Shown here: in pieces, positions 43,028-53,045 of the stretch
How the letters are laid out: every line of letters starts with the position of its first letter
How positions within the stretch are numbered: the first letter of the stretch is position 1
NCBI GenBank assembly: GCA_024235795.1
Contig: JACKLR010000001.1
Location: 1,178,001 to 1,242,000 of the forward strand
Length of the DNA stretch: 64,000 nt
From: Burkholderiales bacterium
GTDB taxonomy: Bacteria > Pseudomonadota > Gammaproteobacteria > Burkholderiales > Nitrosomonadaceae
Reading direction: 5' to 3'
The notes under the pieces: generated by a model
The model's input: only the letters and a program-made list of their open reading frames with translations
The model's database searches: none
Told to the model about the DNA's origin: nothing
Made by a program: the position numbers and the translations under genes

Positions 43028-43737
43028 CCGGCAACATGCACAGTCGGATTAAAAGAAACGTTTTTTCGAATATCGATACTCTGGCGCATGGTTTTGCAGA
43101 TTATGCAGTTGCAATATTATCCTTGGCGCTCGAAAAACAGCAATCCGCCAGCCTTGTCGTTCCCGGCGGCAATACACCACGCACCTATCTGCCTGCGCTT
43201 GCCGCAAAACCGTTACCCTGGAACCGCGTTACCATTACATTGAGCGATGAGCGCTGGGTCGATACCAAATCGGAAGACTCGAACGAATGTCTTGTGAAAA
43301 AATTCATGCTGGATCGGTTACCGCAAAAAGCGCATTTCGTCGGCCTCAAAACATGGCATGACACACCTGATGAAGCCATCCCTGAAATCGACCGGCGTCT
43401 CGAAAAAATCACGCTGCCGTTTACCCTCACTGTACTTGGTCTGGGCGAAGACGGCCATATCGCATCATTGTTTCCTGGATTGCAACTACACGAACCGCAA
43501 CAAAACGCGCTGCCATCTCATTGTCTGGCAGTTTATCCTCCCATATCACCTACACCGCGGATCAGTCTGTCGCTCGATGCACTTGCCCGTAGCGAGCAAA
43601 TTGCCTTGGTTGTCACCGGACACAGTAAACGGAAATTACTGGATCAACTCTCGGATAACCCCAATCGAAGAGTTCCTTTGGTCTGGTTGCTGCAATGGAG
43701 TCAGTCGACCATTACTGTTTTTGAAACTGACCGATAA
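43024..43737 (+). CDS. pgl: 6-phosphogluconolactonase / glucosamine-6-P isomerase family (DevB-like)
   Basis: 237 aa. VVPGGNTPRTYLPAL (about 42-56), TLSDERWVDTKSEDSNE and LGLGEDGHIASLFPG are the Pgl/DevB signatures. ATGA overlap with the HAD gene. No zwf or gnd is near, so a pentose phosphate role is assumed from family alone; a related role on the operon's own sugar is possible. Confidence 0.85.
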   Translation: MTGNMHSRIKRNVFSNIDTLAHGFADYAVAILSLALEKQQSASLVVPGGNTPRTYLPALAAKPLPWNRVTITLSDERWVDTKSEDSNECLVKKFMLDRLPQKAHFVGLKTWHDTPDEAIPEIDRRLEKITLPFTLTVLGLGEDGHIASLFPGLQLHEPQQNALPSHCLAVYPPISPTPRISLSLDALARSEQIALVVTGHSKRKLLDQLSDNPNRRVPLVWLLQWSQSTITVFETDR

Positions 43738-43749
43738 TATCCCGGATTT

Positions 43750-45105
43750 ATGACTGAATATCATGATGTCAACATCAAGGCGCTAAAACTTGACGGAAAA
43801 GGTATCGCATACCATGACGGCAAGGCAGTACAAATCAATGGTGTGTTACCCGGTGAGCGGGTACGCTACAAACCTGTAAAATCGAGAAAACACGAACAAA
43901 GCGGTCGGGCTATGGCTTTGCTGCGCCTCAGCGCCGACCGGGTAATACCGCGCTGCAAGCACTTTGGTTATTTTCAGGGTGCTTGCAGCGGATGCGCCTT
44001 GCAACATCTGAACATATCAACGCAAATTGCTGTCAAGCAGCAAACGCTTGAAAATGCCCTGTGGCAGGCGGCAAGCGTGCGCCCGCAAAATCTGTTACCA
44101 CCTATTGAAGGCCCCATTTGGGGTTATCGCCACCGCGCACGATTGTCGGTACGTTACGTCAAGCGTAGGGGCATTATTCTGGTTGGATTTCATGAGCGCA
44201 CCCGAAGTTTTGTGGCTGATATGCAATCTTGCGCGATACTACCAGAAAAGGTTTCCGCTTTACTGATGCCGTTACGCAAGTTGATCCAGGAATTATCGAT
44301 ACGCGAACGGTTACCGCAGATTGAAGTGGCGGTTGGCGCTCATGTTACAGTTCTGGTTTTGCGCGTACTCGACGCACCCAGTTCGGACGATCGCGAAATG
44401 CTGCTACATTTTGGCCGTACGCATGATGTTTCGATATGGTTGCAATCCCGTGGTCCCGAAACCGCCGCGCCACTTGACAGCAATTCAAATGGATTGTCGC
44501 TGGCATTACCGGAATTCGGCATCGATATCCCTTTTGCACCCACCGATTTTACACAGGTTAATCATCAGCTTAATACGCTGCTGGTGAAACGTACCATTGA
44601 ACTGTTGGCGCCTGAACCCGATGATATCGTCGTTGATTTTTTCTGCGGGCTCGGTAATTTCACGCTCCCGCTGGCAACCCGCGCTCAGCGGGTGATCGGA
44701 CTCGAAGGATTGCCCACGTTGATAGAACGCGCCGAACAGGCCGCACAGCACAATGACTTGGCACAAAAAACAGTATTTGCCGCACGAAATTTATTTGAAT
44801 GGAACGCGCAAGACTGGGACACCTTAGTAAATACCTATGGCGGGATAACCAGTCGTGTCGATCGGGTACTGATCGATCCGCCGCGCGCAGGCGCGCTTGC
44901 TGTATCACAAGTACTCGCCACGACCCAAACGCCGCCAAAACGTCTAGTTTATATCTCATGCAACCCCGATACACTCGCACGTGATACCGAAGTGCTGGTG
45001 AATAAAGGGGGGTGGCAGCTCCTTGCAGCAGGCGTTGTCAACATGTTTCCGCACACCGCACATGTGGAATCAATAACGGTATTTACTCCCCCGGATGACA
45101 ATTGA
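43750..45105 (+). CDS. rlmD: 23S rRNA (uracil(1939)-C(5))-methyltransferase RlmD
   Basis: 451 aa. TRAM domain (1-60), iron-sulfur Cys set CKHFGYFQGACSGCALQH (about 75-92), SAM motif VVDFFCGLGNFTLPLA, DPPRAG with YISCNPDTLARD carrying the catalytic Cys. 12 bp downstream of pgl, so probably the last gene of the operon. Confidence 0.95.
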   Translation: MTEYHDVNIKALKLDGKGIAYHDGKAVQINGVLPGERVRYKPVKSRKHEQSGRAMALLRLSADRVIPRCKHFGYFQGACSGCALQHLNISTQIAVKQQTLENALWQAASVRPQNLLPPIEGPIWGYRHRARLSVRYVKRRGIILVGFHERTRSFVADMQSCAILPEKVSALLMPLRKLIQELSIRERLPQIEVAVGAHVTVLVLRVLDAPSSDDREMLLHFGRTHDVSIWLQSRGPETAAPLDSNSNGLSLALPEFGIDIPFAPTDFTQVNHQLNTLLVKRTIELLAPEPDDIVVDFFCGLGNFTLPLATRAQRVIGLEGLPTLIERAEQAAQHNDLAQKTVFAARNLFEWNAQDWDTLVNTYGGITSRVDRVLIDPPRAGALAVSQVLATTQTPPKRLVYISCNPDTLARDTEVLVNKGGWQLLAAGVVNMFPHTAHVESITVFTPPDDN

Positions 45106-45650
45106 TGTAATCGCCGGAAAAGTTGCCACTTCAAGGATATGTGATATGTCCTGAAATAGCTATACCTAATAGAGAGGCTGAACAATGCAATTAAAAGCTC
45201 AATACCATCAGAAATATTGCCAGGGTACGACGCTTGAAGACAAGCTGAGACAAGGCTAATATGGCTAACATTTTATAATATCCGATCAAGTGCACCAATA
45301 AACCCATGGCGTCAATAACAAATAGCATTCTCCTGACCATATTACCGATTGTACTGACTAAGGTCTTGTTGATCAAAAAAGGGCCGCACTACAGCACCGC
45401 TATAGTCAACAAAATAACGCTATTCAATAAAAACTACGGGCTCATCCCAAATCAAAGCAGCCATTTCGCAGCGCACACTCGCGCGGATGAATTCCAATTA
45501 TATTCAAAGTAACAAATCCACTTATATCCCAGCGTTTACCGATTCATTCAGGTAGATCGTTATTATTTACATCATAACTGCAGGCTGGTGCATTAATCAG
45601 GTTAAGGTATAATACTTGGTTTATTTATTACTGAATTGTTGGAGGTTTTT
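45106..45650. other. Intergenic region of 545 bp before the FmdB gene
   Basis: No convincing gene on either strand; short frames lack RBS and family features. A perfect -10 element TATAAT lies at 45608-45613, 37 bp upstream of the FmdB-family start, with only a weak -35 candidate. Confidence 0.5.
45608..45613 (+). promoter_or_regulatory. -10 element before fmdB-aspS-nudB
   Basis: TATAAT, consensus -10 hexamer, in the right place for the FmdB-family gene and perhaps aspS. The -35 region (near 45585) is poor. Confidence 0.45.
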
Positions 45651-45983
45651 ATGCCCATTTATGAATATCTTTGCAATTCATGCGGCGCAAAAAAAGAGCA
45701 TATCCAAAAAATGAGCGATGCGCCAATTCAGGCCTGTCCTGAATGCGGTAGCGCGGCGTATGCTAAACAGATTTCTGCAGCCGGGTTTCAGTTAAAAGGC
45801 AGCGGCTGGTACGTAACGGATTTCAAGAACAAGCCTTCGCAACCTTCAGTAAAATCTGAAAAAGGCGACAAACAATCCAAGCCAGCAGAAACACAAACAG
45901 ATTCTGCGGCAAATACATCAACAGCATCTGTATCGTCAACTGACAATAAAACAAGTACCACTGCAAGTACAACCGTTGACTAA
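45651..45983 (+). CDS. FmdB-family zinc-ribbon protein
   Basis: 110 aa from ATG 45651 with GGAGG 5 bp upstream (MPIYEYLCNSCG); the longer frame from 45636 is rejected. Zinc ribbon CNSCG...CPECG (residues 8-38), GSGWYVTDFK, then a Ser/Thr/Lys low-complexity tail. Found next to aspS in many betaproteobacteria; function unknown. Confidence 0.9.
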   Translation: MPIYEYLCNSCGAKKEHIQKMSDAPIQACPECGSAAYAKQISAAGFQLKGSGWYVTDFKNKPSQPSVKSEKGDKQSKPAETQTDSAANTSTASVSSTDNKTSTTASTTVD

Positions 45984-46065
45984 AAAATCAAACGGACAGT
46001 TTTCCTTCTGACTTAAATTTCAATTTTCCCCAAAAGCAGCTTTATTACAAATCCAACATCGAACT

Positions 46066-47847
46066 ATGCGTACAAACTACTGCGGAGCCATTAATACACA
46101 ATACCTTGACAAAATCATCACACTGTATGGCTGGGTCCATAGACGCCGGGATCATGGTGGTGTGATTTTCATTGATTTGCGCGACCGCGAAGGATTGGCA
46201 CAAGTCGTATGCGACCCTGACAATAATGAAACATTCCAGCTTGCAGAAAAAATCCGTAATGAATATGTTTTAAAAGTAATTGGAAAGGTCAGAAGACGCC
46301 CGGAAGGTACGGTTAATCCAGCATTGCATAGTGGCGAAATAGAAATCCTGGTCACAAACATGGAAATACTGAATACCTCGCTGACGCCGCCATTTCTCAT
46401 GGATGACGAACATATCAGCGAGTTTGTCCGCCTGGAGCACCGCTTTCTCGATTTACGCCGCCCGGTCATGCAGTCCAATTTAAGACTAAGACATAAGGTT
46501 ACGATGGCTGTGCGTGTTTTTCTGGATCAGCAGGGCTTTTTAGATATTGAAACACCCATACTCACCAAATCAACACCTGAGGGTGCGCGCGACTATCTGG
46601 TTCCGTCACGCGTCAACGCGAATCACTTCTTTGCCCTGCCGCAATCACCTCAGTTATTCAAGCAACTGTTAATGGTTTCAGGGTTTGATCGTTACTACCA
46701 GATTGCACGTTGTTTTCGCGATGAAGATCTGCGGGCAGACCGGCAACCCGAATTTACGCAAATCGATATCGAAACATCCTTTCTGACAAGCGAAGAAATC
46801 ATGGCCTTGATGGAAGAAATGATACGTAGTCTCTTCAAGTCTGTAAGCAATATTGATTTACCCAACCCTTTTCCGCGCCTGACTTATGCTGAAGCCATGC
46901 ATAAATATGGCAGTGACAAACCGGATTTGCGCGTTCCACTGGAGTTAACGGAATTGACCGATATCATGAAAGAAGTCCCGTTCAAGGTTTTCCGTGAAGC
47001 CGCAGAAAAGCCTAATGGACGTGTTGCAGCATTGCATGTACCGAATGGCGGGCAATTGACGCGCAAGGAAATTGACGACTACACACAATTTGTCAGCATA
47101 TACGGTGCCAAAGGGCTGGCTTATATCAAGATCAACAAACTCAATGATGGACAAGCGGGACTGCAATCCCCTATTCTGAAATTCCTGCCGGAAAGCACAA
47201 TCCAAACCATCTTGAATCGCACAGGCGCCAAAGATGGTGACCTGATATTCTTCGGTGCTGATAAGGCCAAGGTTGTCAATGAATCACTTGGCGCGCTACG
47301 CATCAAGATCGGACATCAGCATGGCCATGCTTCATCCGATTGGCAGCCCGCCTGGATTATCGATTTTCCTATGTTTGAATGGGACGAGGAAGAGAATCGC
47401 TGGCAGGCGCTGCATCATCCGTTTACTTCACCTGCAGATGGCCACGAAGACCTTTTACATAGCAATCCGGGTGATGCACTGTCCAAAGCGTATGATATGG
47501 TACTTAACGGCTCGGAAATCGGCGGGGGTTCAGTACGTATTCACCGCAAGGAAGTCCAGTCAAAAGTATTTCAGGCACTCAACATCTCTGATGAAGAAGC
47601 TCAGGAGAAATTCAGTTTCTTGTTGGAAGCACTGCAATATGGCGCACCGCCGCATGGCGGCATTGCCTTCGGGCTTGACCGGATTGTGACGTTGATGACC
47701 GGATCAGAATCCATTCGCGATGTTATTGCTTTTCCCAAAACACAGCGTGCGCAGTGCTTATTAACACACGCACCCAATACCGTAGACGAAAAACAGCTAA
47801 AAGAACTGAATATCCGGCTACGCAAAACAGATCAAACTAAAAATTAG
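46066..47847 (+). CDS. aspS: Aspartyl-tRNA synthetase
   Basis: 593 aa class II synthetase, bacterial type. N-terminal OB anticodon-binding domain, motif 2 CFRDEDLRADRQPEFTQID (about 216-234), GAD insertion, motif 3 FGLDRIVTL. Charges tRNA-Asp, possibly also tRNA-Asn. Confidence 0.98.
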   Translation: MRTNYCGAINTQYLDKIITLYGWVHRRRDHGGVIFIDLRDREGLAQVVCDPDNNETFQLAEKIRNEYVLKVIGKVRRRPEGTVNPALHSGEIEILVTNMEILNTSLTPPFLMDDEHISEFVRLEHRFLDLRRPVMQSNLRLRHKVTMAVRVFLDQQGFLDIETPILTKSTPEGARDYLVPSRVNANHFFALPQSPQLFKQLLMVSGFDRYYQIARCFRDEDLRADRQPEFTQIDIETSFLTSEEIMALMEEMIRSLFKSVSNIDLPNPFPRLTYAEAMHKYGSDKPDLRVPLELTELTDIMKEVPFKVFREAAEKPNGRVAALHVPNGGQLTRKEIDDYTQFVSIYGAKGLAYIKINKLNDGQAGLQSPILKFLPESTIQTILNRTGAKDGDLIFFGADKAKVVNESLGALRIKIGHQHGHASSDWQPAWIIDFPMFEWDEEENRWQALHHPFTSPADGHEDLLHSNPGDALSKAYDMVLNGSEIGGGSVRIHRKEVQSKVFQALNISDEEAQEKFSFLLEALQYGAPPHGGIAFGLDRIVTLMTGSESIRDVIAFPKTQRAQCLLTHAPNTVDEKQLKELNIRLRKTDQTKN

Positions 47848-47876
47848 TGCTTTAAGCAGAATCCCCGAAAAGGCTA

Positions 47877-48344
47877 ATGTATAAAATTCCCGTCTCTGTT
47901 TTAGTTGTCATTCACACCCTGGATTTACAGGTACTTTTACTTGAACGGGCCGACCATCCTGGATATTGGCAGTCTGTTACAGGCAGTCAAAACAAGGGAG
48001 AAACTTTTCAGCAAACTGCACTGCGCGAAATTAGAGAAGAAACAGGTCTGGACCCTTTTGATCATCAGTTATTAGACTGGAAAACTGAAAACAGGTATGA
48101 AATTTTTAAGGAGTGGCGCTGGCGCTACGCGCCTGATGTCACGCATAACATAGAGCACGTCTTTAGCCTGTGTCTGTCAGAAAAAAAATCTATCACGATC
48201 GCGCCGAAAGAACATCTTAGTTATCTTTGGCTCCCTTGGAAACAAGCTGCCGACAAGGTATTTTCCTGGAGTAATGCCGAGGCAATTCTACACTTGCCGC
48301 AACACAGGAATGAAAGCAGTCAATATTCGTTATCTCCGACCTGA
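47877..48344 (+). CDS. nudB: Dihydroneopterin triphosphate diphosphatase
   Basis: 155 aa Nudix protein of folate synthesis. Nudix box G-SQNKGETFQQTALREIREETG (about 37-59, split here), RYAPDVTHNIEHVF typical of NudB. 29 bp after aspS, the conserved aspS-nudB order. Confidence 0.92.
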   Translation: MYKIPVSVLVVIHTLDLQVLLLERADHPGYWQSVTGSQNKGETFQQTALREIREETGLDPFDHQLLDWKTENRYEIFKEWRWRYAPDVTHNIEHVFSLCLSEKKSITIAPKEHLSYLWLPWKQAADKVFSWSNAEAILHLPQHRNESSQYSLSPT

Positions 48345-48397
48345 TGGACATCCTATCAAAAGAATGGCCGAATCATAAAGAGTCATATCTTTCTGCC

Positions 48398-49069
48398 TTA
48401 CAATAGTACCGAGATATCGATCAATTCGGATAGGCCACAGTTATCCGGTTCAGCCTGAAACGGTACAATACCCATCAGTGGACAAACAAGCCGCTGTTTC
48501 AAAGTAACGATATTTTCGTCAAGCGCCAAGAAATCCGGATCGATACAGTTGGCCACCCAGCCTGCCGGCGAAAATCCAGTATGCTGTATAACCCGCATTG
48601 TTAATAATGCATGATTGATACACCCCAGTCGCATACCAACAACCAGAATGATCGGAAGATTCAGCAGTCGCGCCAAATCCGAAGTATCCTGGCATTCATT
48701 TACCGGAACCAGAAAACCACCGACGCCCTCTACAACCACATAATCTGCTTTCGTACTGATTTCTTGAAACGCCTTATTAATTTTTTCCAAGTTAATTTCA
48801 ATAGCCTGCTGTCTGGCAGCAATATGCGGCGCTATTGGCGAATCCAGCGCATAAGGATTGATCAGCTTGACGTCAACATCAACAGTGCTTGCCGCACGCA
48901 GCAATTCCACATCCATCCATTGTCCGTTTTCACGGCCTGCTGCAATCGGCTTCATACCTACAACCGTCTTACGCTGTTTAGCCAAAGCATTTAATAATAA
49001 ACAACTGACAAATGTTTTACCAACACCGGTGTCAGTTCCGGTCACAAAAAAACCTGCACACATATTCAT
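48398..49069 (-). CDS. bioD: Dethiobiotin synthetase
   Basis: 223 aa. P-loop GTDTGVGKT (10-18), GMKPIAAG and VVEGVGGFLVP. Converts DAPA to dethiobiotin with CO2 and ATP. Last gene of bioB-F-H-C-D; bioA is not in the window. Confidence 0.96.
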   Translation of the reverse strand: MNMCAGFFVTGTDTGVGKTFVSCLLLNALAKQRKTVVGMKPIAAGRENGQWMDVELLRAASTVDVDVKLINPYALDSPIAPHIAARQQAIEINLEKINKAFQEISTKADYVVVEGVGGFLVPVNECQDTSDLARLLNLPIILVVGMRLGCINHALLTMRVIQHTGFSPAGWVANCIDPDFLALDENIVTLKQRLVCPLMGIVPFQAEPDNCGLSELIDISVLL

Positions 49070-49947
49070 TAATTCATGAGGATTTGCTTGCGGATTTCCG
49101 GTGTTATTACAGATTGTTTAGGCGGCAATTTCCAGGCATGGCCGTAAATCACTTCAAAAGTCGCAGGCAGTTTTCCGTTCGATCGCATTGTTTCATATTG
49201 ATCAACAACGCGTTGCCATTTTGTTTTTCCTGTCAATCCCCGCTGTCGGCCTTTAGCCACGTTATGTGCTCCGATGGACTTGAGATCGTGCATAATGCCG
49301 ATGACTTCATCGTAAGTCACCGTTATATACTCCATATCCATTACCGGCGTTGCAAAACGATTATGCACCAGAAGATCGCCAATATCATGCATATCAATGA
49401 ATTGATTGACATGAACAAACGTATCGGCCGTCTCGAAAACATGTCTTAGTTCCTTTAAGGTATCAGGACCAAATGTACTGAACATAAAAAGACCATCAGT
49501 CGTTAATACACGGTTGATTTCCCGAAATGTGCGATCAAGATCATTGCACCACTGCAGCGCAAGATTTGACCACACCATGCCAACACTTTCATCTTTAACG
49601 GGCAAACACTCAATATCCGCACAAACGTACTGCGTTTGTCTGCTATAAAACGGCCAGAACCGATACCACCACGGCTCAAATGGTTTTGCTTGTTGCAGCA
49701 TGGCCCATGCAATATCCAATGCCATCAGACGACTATTCGGATACCGTTTCCCGAGTTTCTGAGTACCATACCCCGTACCACTGCCTGCATCCAGGATCGA
49801 ATCCGGCAGATACTTGATATAGTCCAGCCGGGCAAACATACGGTCACTGATTTCCCGTTGTAAAACAGCAGCCTGATCATAACTTGTCGCGGCATGCTCA
49901 AAGGCTTTGCGCAACAGGCGTTTATCTAAGAAATAATCAGTTTTCAT
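49069..49947 (-). CDS. bioC: Malonyl-ACP O-methyltransferase
   Basis: 292 aa. SAM motif LDAGSGTGYGTQKL (about 51-64), LALQWCNDLDRTF; masks the malonyl carboxyl to start pimelate synthesis. Ends one base into bioD and overlaps bioH by 11 bp. Confidence 0.94.
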   Translation of the reverse strand: MKTDYFLDKRLLRKAFEHAATSYDQAAVLQREISDRMFARLDYIKYLPDSILDAGSGTGYGTQKLGKRYPNSRLMALDIAWAMLQQAKPFEPWWYRFWPFYSRQTQYVCADIECLPVKDESVGMVWSNLALQWCNDLDRTFREINRVLTTDGLFMFSTFGPDTLKELRHVFETADTFVHVNQFIDMHDIGDLLVHNRFATPVMDMEYITVTYDEVIGIMHDLKSIGAHNVAKGRQRGLTGKTKWQRVVDQYETMRSNGKLPATFEVIYGHAWKLPPKQSVITPEIRKQILMN

Positions 49948-50701
49948 GAATACACGCTACAAATTTCTCGGGATCAGTGATAAAGGGTGCATGCCCGCAT
50001 TTCGGAAACAGGACTAGTCTGGCGTTATTAAATTGCTGACTCATCCATTTTGCTGCAGATGGATGCGTTATCATATCATTCTCACCATGGAGTAATAACA
50101 CCGGCTGGGTAATTCGATGCAGTTTGCTGCGCATATCATTTGTTTGTAATATCAAAAGCCCTTGTTGCAACGCATTATAATCTGGTGGATCACGTTCAAA
50201 AAAATATTCGCGTAACTGAGCCAGTGTGTTTGCGCTATTTCTCCCTCCATTTATTTGCAAAGTCAAAAAGCGATTTATTGTTGTTCGAAAATTTTGATGC
50301 AAATTTGCCATAAAAAATTGTAAAAAACTGCCTTCCATTCCCCAAGGCCAGTCTGGATGTTTCACAAAACAAGGCGTGGTGGAGACGAGCACCAGTTTTT
50401 TTACGCGTATTGGATCGGCGAGCGCCAATCCCATTGCAACCTGTCCACCTAACGACCAACCACAAATGGTGCAACGATCAGGCAGGGTATCCAAAATAGT
50501 TTTTACAACTTGATCGAAATCGCCAGGTTCCTGGTTAGGGCTTAGTCCATGTCCGGGCAAATCAATCAAATGTACGCGATAATGAGATACCAGCCGAGCA
50601 AGAATGCCTTTCCACACGCCACTGTGCATGGCCCAACCATGTAAAAAAACAATATCCGGACCTTCCCCGAGAGTTTCAATATGAATCGACTGCTTTGACA
50701 T
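49937..50701 (-). CDS. bioH: Pimeloyl-ACP methyl ester carboxylesterase
   Basis: 254 aa alpha/beta hydrolase. HGWAMHSGVW, nucleophile Ser in GWSLGGQ (about 81-87), Asp in LLHGENDMI and His in KCGHAPF. Removes the BioC methyl ester. Six bp after bioF. Confidence 0.94.
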   Translation of the reverse strand: MSKQSIHIETLGEGPDIVFLHGWAMHSGVWKGILARLVSHYRVHLIDLPGHGLSPNQEPGDFDQVVKTILDTLPDRCTICGWSLGGQVAMGLALADPIRVKKLVLVSTTPCFVKHPDWPWGMEGSFLQFFMANLHQNFRTTINRFLTLQINGGRNSANTLAQLREYFFERDPPDYNALQQGLLILQTNDMRSKLHRITQPVLLLHGENDMITHPSAAKWMSQQFNNARLVLFPKCGHAPFITDPEKFVACIHEN

Positions 50702-50707
50702 GTAGAC

Positions 50708-51877
50708 TTATCCAGCTTCTGCCAGTTTATGCAACTCTTCGGCCAAACGTAGAATATCAGCTTCCTGATGGCCCGCAGATAAAGAAATACGTAATCGCGT
50801 AGTTCCTGTTGGAACGGTAGGTGGACGAATGGCCGGTACTAGAATATCACGCGCTTTCAACGCTTGACTAACGCGTACAACCTCCCTGACATCTCCGACA
50901 ATCACAGGCTGAATAGGCGTACTCGACGGTAACAATGGCCACGGCAAGGTTTGAAGTTTTTCTTTAAGCAACTGAATATGGCGCATTAATTTTTTTCGCC
51001 GCCAATCCCCTTGCGCAATCAATTTCAGACTTTTCTTCAGCGCATGCGACAGCAGAGGCGGAGTTGCCGTCGTATAGATATAGCTTCTTGCCGATTGTAT
51101 CAGGGTCTCGATCACTTCATTTGAAGCAGCAACGAATGCGCCAAAAACTCCCGCAGCCTTACCCAGTGTGGCCATGTATATGATATTGGACGAATGCTGC
51201 TTGGCTATTTCTGTAGCAAACAGTAATCCACGCCCTTTGCTGCCAAGCACACCAAATCCATGTGCATCATCCAATACAAGCATGGCGCGGTATTTCTCGC
51301 TCAAATAAGTCAACGCTTCAACAGGTGCAATATCACCATCCATACTGAATACTGCATCAGTAATAATTAATTTGCGTTTAGCGCGGGAATTGGCCAGCCG
51401 GTGTTCCAGAACTGCCAGATCAAGGTGCGGATAGCGAATCAACTGAGCCCGTGAAAGTATCGCAGCATCATTTAACGATGCATGATTCAATTTGTCTGCA
51501 AAAATTGCATCGCTTCGACCGACCAGTGCCGTCACGACGCCAATATTCGCCATGTAACCGGTAGAAAATAATAAGGCGTTTGGAAAACCAGTAAATTGCG
51601 CAAGCGTTTCTTCCAGTTCATGATGCGCAATATTATGTCCATTTACCAAATGCGATGCACCCGCGCCTACACCGTATTGTTTCGCCCCTTCACAGACTGC
51701 CTCGACTAACTCAGGGTCGTTGGCCAGACCCAGATAGTCGTTGCTGCAAAATGAAAGATACTCATGATTGTCTATCGTGATATGCGTCGACTGAGGGCCT
51801 TCCAAAACAGAACGGTGACGTTTTAATCCTCGCAGCTCCAGATCATGCAATTGTTCATTAAAATCAAAAACATGCAT
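50708..51877 (-). CDS. bioF: 8-amino-7-oxononanoate synthase
   Basis: 389 aa PLP enzyme. FCSNDYLGLA, LDDAHGFGVLG and the PLP Lys in ATLGKAAG (about 240). Joins pimeloyl-ACP and alanine. Confidence 0.96.
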   Translation of the reverse strand: MHVFDFNEQLHDLELRGLKRHRSVLEGPQSTHITIDNHEYLSFCSNDYLGLANDPELVEAVCEGAKQYGVGAGASHLVNGHNIAHHELEETLAQFTGFPNALLFSTGYMANIGVVTALVGRSDAIFADKLNHASLNDAAILSRAQLIRYPHLDLAVLEHRLANSRAKRKLIITDAVFSMDGDIAPVEALTYLSEKYRAMLVLDDAHGFGVLGSKGRGLLFATEIAKQHSSNIIYMATLGKAAGVFGAFVAASNEVIETLIQSARSYIYTTATPPLLSHALKKSLKLIAQGDWRRKKLMRHIQLLKEKLQTLPWPLLPSSTPIQPVIVGDVREVVRVSQALKARDILVPAIRPPTVPTGTTRLRISLSAGHQEADILRLAEELHKLAEAG

Positions 51878-51904
51878 TTATTTTTTTCTAAGATATTCCT
51901 CGAG

Positions 51905-52915
51905 TTACTGTGACTGCATACCCAGTTTGTCAAGCAGTGCCTGGTCCTGTCTTACTTCTGGATTGCCGGTGGTTAATAGTTTGTCGCCGTAAAAAATAGA
52001 ATTGGCGCCCGCAAGAAAACACAAGGCCTGAACCTCTTCTGACATTTCACGCCTACCGGCTGATAAGCGTATCATTGCCTTCGGCATGGAAATACGCGCA
52101 GCAGCTATCGTACGCACAAATTCCAGTGGATCCAGTTTTGCCGTTCCATAGAGCGGTGTTCCCTCCACCTGGACCAAATTATTGATTGGTACCGACTCTG
52201 GATAAGGATTAAGATTAGCCAGTTGCGCAATCAAGCCGGCGCGCACTTCTCGCGTTTCGCCCATGCCGACAATGCCACCGCAACAGACATTAATACCCGC
52301 ATCACGCACATCCTGCAATGTTCTTAATCGGTCCTGATAATTTCGAGTGCTAATGATTTCCTCATAGAAATCCGGCGAGGTATCCAGGTTGTGATTATAG
52401 TAATCCAGTCCTGCCTCACCTAACTGTTTTGCCTGCCCGGGCTTTAGCATACCCAATGTTGCGCAGGTCTCCATTTCCAGTGCTTTCACAGCACTTATCA
52501 TTTCTGCGATTTTTTCTATATCGCTCTGTTTAGGGCCCCTCCAGGCTGCCCCCATACAGAATCTTGTAGCACCTTGTGACTTCGCTGCGGCAGCTGCATT
52601 AACTACGCTTTCCACGGACAGCATGGTCTGATTCTCTACACCGGTATGATAACGCGCAGCCTGCGGACAATAACCACAATCCTCCGGGCACCCTCCTGTT
52701 TTAACAGATATTAGTGTTGATAACTGCACGACATTCGCATCATGATATTGACGATGCATTTGTTGCGCCTCAAAAATTAAATCGTTAAAAGGCTTATCAA
52801 GTAACGACTGTATCTCGTTAATACTCCACTTCATGGATTCAAACGTTTTTTCACCTCTATTTTTGTCAACATTTCGATCATCAGCCGAGTCCGTCACGGG
52901 AAAATTACGATGCAT
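51905..52915 (-). CDS. bioB: Biotin synthase
   Basis: 336 aa radical SAM enzyme. CPEDCGYCPQ gives the CxxxCxxC cluster (about 75-82); FCMGAAWRGP and FYGDKLLTTGNPE are typical. ATG 52915 has AAGGGATC upstream; an in-frame ATG at 52834 (MKWSINEIQ) would give the shorter usual N-terminus. First gene of the bio operon, divergent from comF. Confidence 0.96.
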   Translation of the reverse strand: MHRNFPVTDSADDRNVDKNRGEKTFESMKWSINEIQSLLDKPFNDLIFEAQQMHRQYHDANVVQLSTLISVKTGGCPEDCGYCPQAARYHTGVENQTMLSVESVVNAAAAAKSQGATRFCMGAAWRGPKQSDIEKIAEMISAVKALEMETCATLGMLKPGQAKQLGEAGLDYYNHNLDTSPDFYEEIISTRNYQDRLRTLQDVRDAGINVCCGGIVGMGETREVRAGLIAQLANLNPYPESVPINNLVQVEGTPLYGTAKLDPLEFVRTIAAARISMPKAMIRLSAGRREMSEEVQALCFLAGANSIFYGDKLLTTGNPEVRQDQALLDKLGMQSQ

Positions 52916-53045
52916 ACCTGATCCCTTGCATAAAATTTGATAGCATATTCAGTATTTCAATTTATAATTTAAAAGATAATTACGGATTCCTGCATTATTG
53001 TCAATTTAAGTATTTTTTTAAGCACTTTTTATTCAGACATAACGT

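Noticed and set aside
45191..45512. Short frames on both strands in the rlmD-FmdB gap
   Set aside because: About 61-68 codons, no RBS, no family pattern, overlapping each other on opposite strands.
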